Positions 51,748 to 60,560 of a stretch of 64,000 nucleotides of DNA are shown piece by piece. The stretch comes from Bacillota bacterium (GTDB lineage: Bacteria; Bacillota_E; JAJZYS01; JAJYTV01): the NCBI GenBank assembly GCA_021845645.1, contig JAJZVM010000002.1:157501-221500 (forward strand), in the 5' to 3' direction. The notes beneath the pieces were generated by a model. It did no database searches. It was given only the letters and a program-made list of their open reading frames with translations, and was not told the origin of the DNA. The translations under genes were made by a program, and so were the position numbers. Within the stretch, counting starts at the first letter, position 1, and every line of letters starts with the position of its first letter.

Positions 51748-52880
51748 TCGAGCGTGAAGCCCGGGCGGATCTCGAACGGCTCCGCGGGGAAGCGATCCGG
51801 CCGCAGGTGCGGCGCCTCGGCGAGGTCCAGCGCGACCTTGGCCGCAAGCTCTCCGATCGCCGGACCGCGCATCACGCCGATGCCGTTGTCGCCGCAGGCC
51901 ACGTAGAGACGGTCTGCCAGCCTGCCGAGCAGCGGGCGGCGATCGGGCGTCGCGCCGACGAGCCCCGCCCAACTCGAGCGCAAGCCTGCCTGCTCGCCGA
52001 GACTGGAGACCAGCAGCAGGCGCTCCGCGATCTCCTCCTCGAACTGGTCGTCGCCGGACGTCTGGTAGTCGTCCGGGTCGAACTCCGCAAGGCGCGTCCC
52101 ATCCCCCGCGAGCACGTCCTTCTCGCCGTCCGGCACCATGTAGACGTCCGTCGACAGGTGCCAGACGATCGGCAGGCCGTGCGGCTGCTGGAGCTCCAGC
52201 GACGAGAGCTGCACGCGGTAGGGCAGGAGCGCGAGGTCGAGGCCTGCGGTGCGCACCAGCTTGCGCGTCCACGTGCCGGCCGCGATCAGGGCGCGGTGCC
52301 CTTCGTACGTCTCGCCGCCCGCCTGGACGAACACCTTGCCGCCCTCCAGGCGGATCGCCCCGACGCGGCTGGCCGTTCGCACGGCAAGGCCACTCGCGCG
52401 GACTTCGGCCGTCGCCTGCTGGGCATACGCCGTGGGGTTCAGGTGCCAGTCCTCCGGCGTCCAGAGCGCGACCGTATCCCCGCGGAGGCGGTCGAGACTC
52501 GGATAACGCCGCACGATCTCGTCCCGGTCAAGGATGTCGAAAGGGATCTGGCGCGCCACGAGATCCTTCGTCCGGCCGTGCAGGGACGCCACGTGCTCGC
52601 CCTCGGCGAGGGTCAGCATGCCAACCCTGCGCGCCACCGAAACGTCGCCGCTTGCCTCGCGCGCCTGCTGGTACAGGTCGCGGCTGCGCATGACGAAGGC
52701 CTGATCCTCAGGATGCCAGAGAAGATCTGTCAGGATGCCGCCGGACTTTGCGGAACTCTCCTGCGCCAGTCCGATGTTCGCCTCGAGCAGCAGAACCGAA
52801 CGCGCGCCGCCGCGCACGGCTGCCCCAGCCGCCGCGCTGCCCCACACCCCTCCGCCGACGATCACGAGGTCGTACGTCAA
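51744..52880 (-). CDS. FAD-dependent amino acid oxidoreductase (DadA/sarcosine oxidase-like)
   Basis: 378 residues from TTG 52880, seven bases after GGAGGA. N-terminal FAD loop YDLVIVGGGVWGSAAAGAAV, second GG-type motif in QESSAKSGGI, and the closing FAD contact LYVACGDNGIGVMRGPAIGELAA. Members oxidise glycine, sarcosine, proline or D-amino acids. The flanking aminopeptidase and RocB-like genes support an amino-acid substrate. Probably soluble or peripheral (no TM helix apart from the Rossmann helix). Confidence 0.88.
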   Translation of the reverse strand: MTYDLVIVGGGVWGSAAAGAAVRGGARSVLLLEANIGLAQESSAKSGGILTDLLWHPEDQAFVMRSRDLYQQAREASGDVSVARRVGMLTLAEGEHVASLHGRTKDLVARQIPFDILDRDEIVRRYPSLDRLRGDTVALWTPEDWHLNPTAYAQQATAEVRASGLAVRTASRVGAIRLEGGKVFVQAGGETYEGHRALIAAGTWTRKLVRTAGLDLALLPYRVQLSSLELQQPHGLPIVWHLSTDVYMVPDGEKDVLAGDGTRLAEFDPDDYQTSGDDQFEEEIAERLLLVSSLGEQAGLRSSWAGLVGATPDRRPLLGRLADRLYVACGDNGIGVMRGPAIGELAAKVALDLAEAPHLRPDRFPAEPFEIRPGFTLD

Positions 52881-52975
52881 GAGACATCCTCCATTCGCAG
52901 TTGCCGGACCCGTCGCCAGGTCCGCCCGATCGCCCATGGGGCTTCGCAGATGGCACGGTCACTTCCTTCCGCACA

Positions 52976-53000
52976 GGGGGCTCCCGCGCGGGAGTCCCCC
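52976..53000. other. Palindromic hairpin upstream of the S13 carboxypeptidase gene
   Basis: GGGGG-CTCCCGCGCGGGAG-T-CCCCC. Located between divergent start sites, 72 bp before ATG 53072. It could be an operator or leader hairpin. No T run. Confidence 0.4.
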
Positions 53001-53071
53001 TCCAGGATCAGAGGAGGCTGGCTCCGACCCCGCGAAGAGGCTAGACGACCATTCCGCCCGGAGGTGATCGC

Positions 53072-55843
53072 ATGCGCCTGCGGAGCCTGTTCATGGCCGT
53101 GCTCCTGCTGACCGCAGCCTCCTTTGCCTGGGCGCCGCCGGCGCCTGATGGCCTGCGGCACCCCCTGCAGCCGCAGCCGCGCGCCTCCCAGGCAGTGAAG
53201 GTGCCAACCCCGCACACGGCACTTGAGGCCGCCTGGCAGGCCACCATCGCGGCAAGTCCGGTCACCCGGGCGGCCCACATCTCCGCCGACGCGTACGACC
53301 TGACGACAGACCAGGTTCTGGCCGCGATCCACCCGACGGATCTGCAGATCCCCGCCTCCGTCATGAAGATGTTCACCAGTGCAGCGGCGCTGGAGGATCT
53401 CGGCCCAGACTTCAGCTACGAGACGCGTGTCGCCGTCCCTACAGGTACGCCCGCCGGGCAGGCGGGGCCGATCTACCTCGTCGGCGGCGGCGATCCGTGG
53501 CTCGAGGCCCAGGGCAACGCCGGGCTCGAGCAGCTCGCCGCACAAGTGGCCAGAGAGGTGCGCAGCGCGAGCCAGGTGGTCGGCGTCGGTTCTTTGTTCC
53601 CAGCGCCGCGCAGCGGGGCCGGCTGGTCGGCCGCGGAGCTCTCCACGGACTACGGCACGGGCGCCACTGCCCTCGAAGCCGAGCTCTCATCGGTGGAGCT
53701 GCTCGTGCAGGCAGGGCCACAGGCCGGCACGCCGGTCGCGGCGTCGCTGCACTTCCTCGGCCGCATAGCAGTCACTGGCTACTTCAAGCTGCAGATCACG
53801 GCGCGCACGGTCGCCGGAGCGAGCCCCCCTCCCGTTGTCACGAGGCTCCTGGGCAGCGAGACGATCGTCGTCTCCGGCACGATGCAGGCCGGCACGAGCC
53901 TCGCGGTCAACATTTCCCCCGCCGATCCGGCCCGCTTCGCCGCCGCCCTCTTCGAGGCGGCGCTGCTGCAGCAGGGCGTCCGCTTCACGTCGCCCGCCAC
54001 GTCCGGCGGCCTGCCGCGGGGCGAGAGGGTCATCGCGTCGCTCCGCTCGCCGCCGCTGAGATTGCTCCTGCCGCTGCAAAACCGCTTCTCGATCAACCAG
54101 ATGGCCGACAACCTCTTCCGCACCATCGGTCTCAAGGAGGCCGGCAGTGGTTCGGCGGCCGCCTCCCAGGCGGCCATGGCATCGTTTCTCCGTCAGGCCG
54201 GCCTCACCGGGCTGCCGCCGCAGTATGACGGGTCAGGGCTGTCGCCGCTCGATCTCGAGAGCGCCCAGGGCGTGGTGTCGCTGCTCACCTACGCAGAGAC
54301 GCGGCCCTGGTTTCCCTACTTCCGGTACTCGATGATGGAGGCCGGCAATCGAGACAGCCAGGTCTGCGGCATCCTCTGCGGCCATTTTGTCGGCAGCCCG
54401 GCGCAGGACCGGGTCTGGCTCAAGACGGGCAACCTCGACAACCAGTGGAACTACGCAGGCTACGCGACTGCGGCGAACGGCGACCTGATCGCGTTCGCCA
54501 TCCTTGAGGAGGGCCCGGCGGCGGGGGCCATGGCCGACTCTGTGCCCAGGCCCAGCGCGATCGACCAGATGGTCGTCGACCTCGCGACCTGGCCAAAGGA
54601 GCCCACTCCTGCACAGGCATCTGCGGCCCCAGGCGCGCCGGGATTCCTTCAGGGCGTCCTCGCCCGTCTGCCCGCCGCAACCGGGGCGGTGCAGGGGGTA
54701 GCCGTCCTCGATCTCGCGACCGGCCGGATGACCTACCGGTCAGAATCCGGTCAGCTCGTGCGCACGAACTGGCTGCCGCGCGTCGGCCTGCTCGCGGCCG
54801 CGCTCACGGCAGGGGTGCGATCGTTCCCCGACGTGACGGTGGCGGCGGCCGGCGCGCTGCGTGGCGGCGTGCTCCAGGGACCGCTCGTGCTCGACGGCGC
54901 ACTGGACCCCTCCCTGACTCCTCAGGATCTCGCCGCCCTTGCCGCCAAGGTGCGCAGCGCGGGCGTCCGGCAGGTCCATGGGCCGCTTCTCTACGTGCAG
55001 GACCTTCCCTCGGCGCAAGACGCCTTGCGCTGGCCGGAGGGCGCCACGTGGGAGGAGCTCGGCCAGAGCTACCTGCCTCCGGCCTCACGACTCGTGGACG
55101 GCGGCGACCTCGTCCAGATCACGGTGCAGTCGGCCGGCGGACGGGTGCACCTCGGCCTCGAGCCCAGGGATGTCCCCGTCAAGGTGATCTCGCTCCTCAC
55201 GACCGGCGATGGCGGCCAGGGCGCAGCCGCGACATGGTCGGCGCAGATGTCCGCTTTCGTGCTCAGCGGCAGCGTCGCAGCGGGAGCGTCGGATGTGCTG
55301 TGGGTGACGGCGCCCGACCCGGGCCTGGTCGCGGCCACGGCGTTCAGGGACGCCCTCGCCGCTGCGGGCGTGCGGGTCCGCGGGGGCATCCGCCCGACCG
55401 CCGGGCCCGGCTCCGCCAGGCCGGTCGCCTCCATGCCCGGGCCCTCGCTCGCCGCGCTCGCGCAGCCGACGCTGTCGGGCCCCTCGACCTTGGACTCCGA
55501 GCAGCTCGCCCTGCTGCTCGGGAGCCGGGTCGGGGCGGCCATGACGGGCGTTCTCGGCCCTCAGGACATCGTCCCTGACCCGACCGGAACCTCCTTCGAC
55601 GACTACATGACGCCTGCGAGCGCGGTCGGGCTGCTGGCGGCGATCTGGCGAGACCCGCGCGACGCGCCGCTGCGGCAGGCACTCGGCACGAACGGCGTCT
55701 GGCAGGTCCAAGGGCCCGGCACCGCCCTGCTCGCAGGTTACCTGCACGGCCCGAACGGCACGCCGTATGCCGTCGCCGCCCTCGAGAGCGGCCTCTTGTG
55801 GCAGGGCGGCTTCGGCGAGACGATCGAGGCGCCCGTCCCGTGA
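53072..55843 (+). CDS. dacB: Exported D-Ala-D-Ala carboxypeptidase (S13, PBP4-type) with a second, degenerate S13 domain
   Basis: 923 residues, about twice a PBP4. Signal peptide (residues 1-20). The first domain has the full set: SxxK at S96-K99 (IPASVMKMFTSAAAL), SxN at S340-N342 (NRFSINQMADNLFR), KTG at K451 (VWLKTGNLDN). It trims peptidoglycan stem peptides outside the membrane. From about 525 a second S13-like domain starts (GAVQGVAVLDLATGRMTYRS). At its SxxK site it has RTNWLPRVG, at SxN it has LDSEQL, and no KTG is found, so it should be catalytically dead. Very strong ribosome site (GGAGGTGATC). Confidence 0.88.
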   Translation: MRLRSLFMAVLLLTAASFAWAPPAPDGLRHPLQPQPRASQAVKVPTPHTALEAAWQATIAASPVTRAAHISADAYDLTTDQVLAAIHPTDLQIPASVMKMFTSAAALEDLGPDFSYETRVAVPTGTPAGQAGPIYLVGGGDPWLEAQGNAGLEQLAAQVAREVRSASQVVGVGSLFPAPRSGAGWSAAELSTDYGTGATALEAELSSVELLVQAGPQAGTPVAASLHFLGRIAVTGYFKLQITARTVAGASPPPVVTRLLGSETIVVSGTMQAGTSLAVNISPADPARFAAALFEAALLQQGVRFTSPATSGGLPRGERVIASLRSPPLRLLLPLQNRFSINQMADNLFRTIGLKEAGSGSAAASQAAMASFLRQAGLTGLPPQYDGSGLSPLDLESAQGVVSLLTYAETRPWFPYFRYSMMEAGNRDSQVCGILCGHFVGSPAQDRVWLKTGNLDNQWNYAGYATAANGDLIAFAILEEGPAAGAMADSVPRPSAIDQMVVDLATWPKEPTPAQASAAPGAPGFLQGVLARLPAATGAVQGVAVLDLATGRMTYRSESGQLVRTNWLPRVGLLAAALTAGVRSFPDVTVAAAGALRGGVLQGPLVLDGALDPSLTPQDLAALAAKVRSAGVRQVHGPLLYVQDLPSAQDALRWPEGATWEELGQSYLPPASRLVDGGDLVQITVQSAGGRVHLGLEPRDVPVKVISLLTTGDGGQGAAATWSAQMSAFVLSGSVAAGASDVLWVTAPDPGLVAATAFRDALAAAGVRVRGGIRPTAGPGSARPVASMPGPSLAALAQPTLSGPSTLDSEQLALLLGSRVGAAMTGVLGPQDIVPDPTGTSFDDYMTPASAVGLLAAIWRDPRDAPLRQALGTNGVWQVQGPGTALLAGYLHGPNGTPYAVAALESGLLWQGGFGETIEAPVP

Positions 55844-55906
55844 TTCCGCCCCGCCGGCCGAAGGCCAAGGTCGGGCACCATACTCCCGGAAGCGGGAGGT
55901 GGAGGC

Positions 55907-57379
55907 ATGATAACCCCGAAGGGCCTGCGCCCGCTGCTGGCCGCGCTCGCGCTCTGGCTCCCGGGCTGCGGTGCGATGGGCGGGGCCGACCCGCCGCTGC
56001 CGCCGATGTCCGGCATGATGCGCGGCATGACGGAGGCGGGCTACAAGCCTGGGGTGTTCGCGACGCAGCAGGTCACGGGAGAGCTCGCTCGCCTCAAGCG
56101 CAACGGCGTCGACTGGCTCGCCATCCAGGTGGCGTGGTTCCAGGATACCAACCGTTCCGTGACGATCGGGCCCAGCGCGCGCTTCACGCCAACCGACGCG
56201 AGCGTGCGCGCGCTCGTGGCCCTGGCGCACCGCATGGGCATGCGCGTCTTTCTGAACCCCTTCGTGAACTCGCTCGGGGGCAACGGCTGGCAGGCAAACT
56301 TCGCCCCGAGCTCGCCGGCGAAGTGGTTCTCAAGCTTCGACGCCTATCTCCGGCACTACGCGCAGCTCGCGCAATCCACCAATGCCGACCTCTTCGCGAT
56401 CGGCGACGAGTTCGACAGCCTGGACGACGTGCCCGCATACCGCCCCTACTGGCTCAAGGCGATCTCGGTCGCCCGCAGGTACTATAGGGGTCCCATCGTC
56501 TATGGCGCGGACTACACGCACTACCAGCAGGTCACGTTCTGGCAGGCCCTCGACGACGTCGGCATCGACGCCTACTTCCCCCTGTCCCAGGCGCCCGATC
56601 CGTCCGTCGCCGACCTGTCCGCGAGCTGGCGGCAGATCGCCCTTGAGATCGCGGCATGGCGGAAGTCCACCGGCCTCGACCGCAAGGGCTTCATCATCAC
56701 CGAGCTCGGTTACCCCTCCGAGGACGGTGCCGCTGCCCAGCCGGGAGCCTGGCTGCCGCAGCAGCCGGTGAACCTCGCCCTGCAGCAGCGGCTCTATCAG
56801 GCCACCCTGACGACGATCGGCAAAGAGCCCTGGCTGCGCGGCCTCTTCTGGTTCTGGTGGGCCAACCCGTCCAATCCCGACTGGCAGGGCGGTCCGAACG
56901 ACAACGGCTACACGCCGCGCGGCAAGCCCGCGGAAGCGACGCTGCGCCAGTACTTCGGCGGCTCAGGCCGGATCCGCTTGAGCCTGGATTCGCACGCGTT
57001 TCCCGCCTTGGGATCGACAGGCCACCGGACATGGATTGCGGGCGAGACCGACTCGCGCCATCAGTCCTGCAGCGGGCGATCCTCCTGGACGACCCATCTG
57101 TTGCCGTCCGGGTCCTCGATCGTGACCCAGCGGCCCCAGGGCGCCTCCTCGATCGTGGCGGCATCGACGGCGAGCCCTCGCCGCCCCATTTCCGCCACCG
57201 CCTGTGCGATGTCCGGCACCGACAGCACGGTACCGTGCACACTGCCTGGCCGCATCTCGGGAAACCACGTCACGAGGGTGATCGCAGGCCCGCCGCCCGG
57301 TGGCCGCAGCATCACCCAGCGCATGCCCTCGCCGAACGGATTGTCCATGATCACCTGGAAGCCGAGCACCCCGGCGTAG
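55907..57379 (+). CDS. GH113-like glycoside hydrolase lipoprotein, 3' end probably shifted
   Basis: Lipobox at Cys21 (LWLPGC). The mature part is a TIM-barrel resembling GH113 beta-mannanase-like proteins: RNGVDWLAIQVAWFQDT, a candidate acid/base Glu168 in DLFAIGDEFDS, a candidate nucleophile Glu266 in GFIITELGYPSEDG, and the conserved end GLFWFWWANPSNPDW and GYTPRGKPAEATLRQYF. Beyond about residue 350 homology ends, yet the frame runs 130 codons more, antisense to the VOC gene. One indel near 56965 would restore a TGA at 56979-56981. The true protein is therefore probably about 358 residues. Confidence 0.75.
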   Translation: MITPKGLRPLLAALALWLPGCGAMGGADPPLPPMSGMMRGMTEAGYKPGVFATQQVTGELARLKRNGVDWLAIQVAWFQDTNRSVTIGPSARFTPTDASVRALVALAHRMGMRVFLNPFVNSLGGNGWQANFAPSSPAKWFSSFDAYLRHYAQLAQSTNADLFAIGDEFDSLDDVPAYRPYWLKAISVARRYYRGPIVYGADYTHYQQVTFWQALDDVGIDAYFPLSQAPDPSVADLSASWRQIALEIAAWRKSTGLDRKGFIITELGYPSEDGAAAQPGAWLPQQPVNLALQQRLYQATLTTIGKEPWLRGLFWFWWANPSNPDWQGGPNDNGYTPRGKPAEATLRQYFGGSGRIRLSLDSHAFPALGSTGHRTWIAGETDSRHQSCSGRSSWTTHLLPSGSSIVTQRPQGASSIVAASTASPRRPISATACAMSGTDSTVPCTLPGRISGNHVTRVIAGPPPGGRSITQRMPSPNGLSMITWKPSTPA

Positions 57380-57444
57380 AACTGCTTGGCACGATCCTGG
57401 TCCAGGACCGGCATCGAAAGGACCGAGATCCGGGCACCGCGCAT
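57061..57444 (-). CDS. VOC (glyoxalase/bleomycin-resistance fold) family protein
   Basis: 127 residues from ATG 57444, behind GGGGAGGG. Two beta-alpha-beta-beta-beta modules: RISVLSMPVLDQDRAKQFYAGVLGF, then VHGTVLSVPDIAQAVAEMG with WGRWVTIEDPDGNRWVVQE. The terminal EDPDGN(R)W motif is typical of dioxygenase/glyoxalase-like VOC proteins. Here a metal Glu may be absent. Substrate unknown. Its 3' two-thirds are overlapped on the other strand by the extended GH113-like frame. Confidence 0.85.
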   Translation of the reverse strand: MRGARISVLSMPVLDQDRAKQFYAGVLGFQVIMDNPFGEGMRWVMLRPPGGGPAITLVTWFPEMRPGSVHGTVLSVPDIAQAVAEMGRRGLAVDAATIEEAPWGRWVTIEDPDGNRWVVQEDRPLQD

Positions 57445-57556
57445 CGCACACCCTCCCCAAGGGACGTCCGCTCTACCGCTTCGACCCGTCCTGGGCCCGT
57501 CCCTTCGGGTGCAGCGGCGGACAGCCGCCCACCAGGAGCTCTGCCGGGCAGCAGGC

Positions 57557-58384
57557 TCAGGCGAAGGCTGCCCTGTGGTCCTCCGCCCACTGGGCAAAGG
57601 TGCGGGCGGGCTGCCCAGTCACCTGCGTCAGCGGGTGGAGTTCCGCGTTCGGATGCGCGGCCGCATCACGCATCATGGCGAACAGGGAGTCGACGATCGG
57701 CTGCGGCGCAAAGCGCTTCATCTGCTGCTCGGCCAGGTCGTCCGGCACGTCCGCGAAGCCCAGCGGGCGCCCGAGCACGTCCTGAAGGATCGCCACCTGC
57801 CGGCGCACGGTAAGGAGTTCCGGACCGGTGATGGGATGGATCTGCCCCGCGCTTGCCTCCTGGTCCCTGAGGAGATGTGCGGCGGCCTCGGCGAGGTCGC
57901 GCGCGTCCACCGGGGCATTCGGCACATCGCCGAACGGCGTGCGGACGCCGCCGTCCGCGCGGATCGCAGCCGCCCACTGCAGGGCATTGCTCATGAATGC
58001 GCCGGGGCGCAGGAAGCTGAAGGTCACAGGGGCTTACCGCACCATGTCCTCCACCTGCCGGTGCACGTCGCCGATGTACGTCCTGACGCCGCTCGCCACG
58101 GCGCCCGAGGACAGCACGACCACGTGCTGCACGCCGCTCCTCAGTACCTCGTCCCAGAAGGCCTCGACGCCGGGGGCGCGCATCAGGAAGAGCCGCGTGA
58201 CGCCCTGGAGCGCCCTGCGCGCGGCCTCGGGATCCGAGATGTCGCCGGCCGCGAGCTCGACGCTGCTGGGGAAGGCCCCCCGTTCGGGGTCTCTGCAGAA
58301 CGCCCGGACCGGTTCGCCCGCCGCCGCGAGCCGTGCCACGAGCGGCCTGCCCACGTTGCCGGTAGCGCCTGTCACGAGATACAT
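57557..58384 (-). pseudogene. NmrA-like NAD(P)H-binding protein interrupted by an in-frame TAA
   Basis: From ATG 58384 (after GGAGGAGAG) comes MYLVTGATGNVGRPLVARLA, then AAGDISDPEAARRALQGV and VVVLSSGAVASG. The frame stops at TAA 58036-58034, after VHRQVEDMVR. Two codons later the same frame continues as VTFSFLRPGAFMSNALQWAA and HPITGPELLTVRRQVAIL to 57557. In relatives this junction reads through as one protein, and the spacing is preserved with the stop in place of a sense codon. This is a nonsense-mutated NmrA/HSCARG-type oxidoreductase, or a base-call error. Confidence 0.72.
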
Positions 58385-58452
58385 GGTCTCTCCTCCGCCT
58401 CTCTGCACGGTGCCATCGCCCGTTGCGCACCGACCTCACGACCGGCTCCGGA

Positions 58453-59502
58453 TCATGCCGGGCAGTCTGGCGGAGGCTTCGGCAGCCACGGCGCGAGACG
58501 TTCCAGGATGACCCTGGCCACGTCCTGCGGCACGCGGCCTCCCGCCTCGACCACATGGTCGGCCGGACCCGTCGCCTCGAGCTGGGGGCCGAGCTCCTCC
58601 GCCCGTCTGAGATGCCAGTCGAGGGCAGCGCCCCTCTCGCGCTGCCGCAGGCGCTCCCGGAGCACCCCGAGCGGCGCTGTCAGGCGCACGACCACGACAT
58701 CGGCGTGCCCCACCGCCGAGCGCACGCCCTCGACATCGTCCTTGGCCTCCATGACCCGGGGCACGATGAGGCAGCGGGCTCCGCAGTCGCGGGCATGGCG
58801 CCAGACCGCCGCGAGGTTCAAGAGACCGAGTCCCGAGCCGAACCGGTCGCCGGGGGAACGGGGCGAGATCTCCGTCAGGCCGTCGAAGTCGGAGAAGGCG
58901 CAGGCGATGCCGCGCTCCTCGAGAAGCTCCCCTAGGGCGATGCCCACCGTCGTCTTGCCGACGCCGACCGGTCCGCTGAGCACGATCGCGGTCCCCTTGC
59001 GCCACCAGGCGAGCGCCGCCCGCTCCGTATCCTTGATGAAGCCGTCCTTGCCGTCCATGTAAAGGTCGAGGTCGTCGGGGAAGCGGGCCGCGAGCGTCTC
59101 CTTGAGGGCTCCGTAGCTTGCCGCGGCCGTCGGGCAGGCACGCAGGTAGTCGCGGAACGCGAGGTGTCGGGCAATGTCCGGGTGACCGCTCTGGTAGACG
59201 TGCACGTGGCAGGCGCTCCCTTCCGCCCTGCGGCGGAAGTACCGGCGCCCCGGAAGTCCGAACTCGCCCATGGCTTCATAGCCCAGGGCTGCCAGCGCGG
59301 ATGTGCGTGCATCCGCCGCACGGATGTCGCGCACCACCGGCATGAGGTCGATGATCGGCTTGGCTGCGAGTCTTGGCACTGAAGTGCTGCCGATATGGTG
59401 GATGTAGACGGCATCTGTCCCCAAGACGCGGGCGATCTCCCCGGCCTCCGCGCGAAAGCGCCCCGGCCAGAGCGGGTCAGGCGGCACCACCACGACGCGC
59501 AT
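58453..59502 (-). CDS. GrpB (UPF0157) domain fused to a P-loop kinase
   Basis: 349 residues from ATG 59502, eight bases after GGAGG. Residues 1-165 are a GrpB-family nucleotidyltransferase-fold domain: HHIGSTSVPRLAAKPIIDLMP and FRDYLRACPTAAASYGALKE. Residues 170-349 are a P-loop phosphotransferase: IVLSGPVGVGKTTVGIALGEL, FSDFDGLTE and RLTAPLGVLRERLRQRE, like small-molecule (antibiotic or shikimate-type) kinases. The fused order suggests one protein that both activates and phosphorylates a shared substrate, or a self-modifying kinase. Function unknown. Confidence 0.85.
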   Translation of the reverse strand: MRVVVVPPDPLWPGRFRAEAGEIARVLGTDAVYIHHIGSTSVPRLAAKPIIDLMPVVRDIRAADARTSALAALGYEAMGEFGLPGRRYFRRRAEGSACHVHVYQSGHPDIARHLAFRDYLRACPTAAASYGALKETLAARFPDDLDLYMDGKDGFIKDTERAALAWWRKGTAIVLSGPVGVGKTTVGIALGELLEERGIACAFSDFDGLTEISPRSPGDRFGSGLGLLNLAAVWRHARDCGARCLIVPRVMEAKDDVEGVRSAVGHADVVVVRLTAPLGVLRERLRQRERGAALDWHLRRAEELGPQLEATGPADHVVEAGGRVPQDVARVILERLAPWLPKPPPDCPA

Positions 59503-59879
59503 GCGACGAACCTCCGCTTCGCACGGAGCCTTTCTCGGTCTCCTGGGACGCATGCGGCAACTGCGTGCCTGCGTCCCTGATGAGCATAGCAGGCCTGATC
59601 CCGCCACGGGATCGTGCCCGGGTACAATGGGGACCCGCCCGCCGCGTTCTGCCTGCGCCAGGATACCGGCTCGCGTCCCGCCGGCTGCCGGCCGGCGCGG
59701 CCTTCTGGCAAACCGTGGGCCGGTGGCGCCCGGCGGGCTTCGATGCCGCAGGTTCGCACGGCCCTTCGCGCGGCTGCGAGCGAACCCTTACGTCGTGCCT
59801 CCACACGGCGGTCTTGCCGCTTCGATCCTGTTTGCGCTAGTGTTGCGGCGAACCCAGTCCCAGGGGGGAACGGTGACGC
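59503..59879. other. Intergenic region before the metal-response two-component operon
   Basis: 377 bp with no credible gene. It holds a perfect inverted repeat GATCCCG-CCA-CGGGATC (59597-59613) ten bases before a TACAAT hexamer (59623-59628), and the direct-repeat site at 59832. A weak promoter TTGCCG-18-TAGTGT (59814-59843) overlaps that site. Confidence 0.45.
59832..59848 (+). promoter_or_regulatory. Direct-repeat site for the OmpR-type regulator (copy 1)
   Basis: TTGCGCTAGTGTTGCGG: TTGCG repeated with an 11-bp period, 32 bp before the regulator ATG. 14 of 17 bases match the site at 61709. An 11-bp repeat period is the spacing expected for an OmpR/PhoB-type dimer on one DNA face, so autoregulation is likely. 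Confidence 0.6.
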
Positions 59880-60560
59880 ATGCGGGTGCTCTTGGTGGAT
59901 GACGACGACGACGTCCAGCAGATCCTCGGTCGGTACCTGCAGCAGGACGGCCACGTCGTCCTGCCGGCGCGCACTGGCGCCGAGGCGCTGACGGCTGTGG
60001 CGGGGGGTGACCTCGACGTCGCCGTGCTGGACCTCACCCTGCCGGACCTGGACGGATTCGAGGTGCTGCGCCGCGTCCGTTCGGGACCGAGCGCCGATCT
60101 GCCCATCCTGGTGCTGAGCGCGCGCGGCGAGGAGGCCGATCGCCTGCTCGGGCTTGGACTCGGCGCGGACGACTACGTCGTCAAGCCCTTCTCGCCGCGC
60201 GAGATCTGCCTGCGCGTGGGGCGGCTCGGATTGCGGCGCGGGTCGGGCGCCCCAAAGGAAACGCCTGAGTCCCTGCGCTGGGGCCGCATCGACATGCTGG
60301 CGGGAGAGCACCGCGTCCTGGTCGGGGATGTCGAGGTCCAGCTGACGCCGCGCGAATACGACCTTCTGCGCATCTTCCTCCGCCGCCCGCGTCACGTCCT
60401 CTCCCGCGCCGCCATCATCGGAGCGCTCTGGGAGGACGGGTACGTATCCGATCATGTCGTCGACGTGCATCTTGCCTCCCTCAGGCGCAAGATCGGCGAC
60501 GACCTGCAGATCGAGAACGTGCGCGGCGTCGGCTACCGCCTCGTGGGTCCGAAGACGTGA
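59880..60560 (+). CDS. OmpR-family response regulator of the Met-rich/cupredoxin cluster
   Basis: 226 residues. Receiver: VDDDDDV, D51 in VAVLDLTLPDLDGF, VLSARGEE and ADDYVVKPFSP. Winged-helix effector: LTPREYDLLRIFLRRPRHVLSRAAIIGALW, DVHLASLRRKIGDD and GVGYRL. GTGA overlap with the kinase gene. A direct-repeat site upstream recurs before the SHOCT/Met-rich operon at 61709, so this regulator probably controls both itself and that operon. By context it is a CusR/CopR-like metal-response regulator, though sequence alone does not show this. Confidence 0.93.
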   Translation: MRVLLVDDDDDVQQILGRYLQQDGHVVLPARTGAEALTAVAGGDLDVAVLDLTLPDLDGFEVLRRVRSGPSADLPILVLSARGEEADRLLGLGLGADDYVVKPFSPREICLRVGRLGLRRGSGAPKETPESLRWGRIDMLAGEHRVLVGDVEVQLTPREYDLLRIFLRRPRHVLSRAAIIGALWEDGYVSDHVVDVHLASLRRKIGDDLQIENVRGVGYRLVGPKT

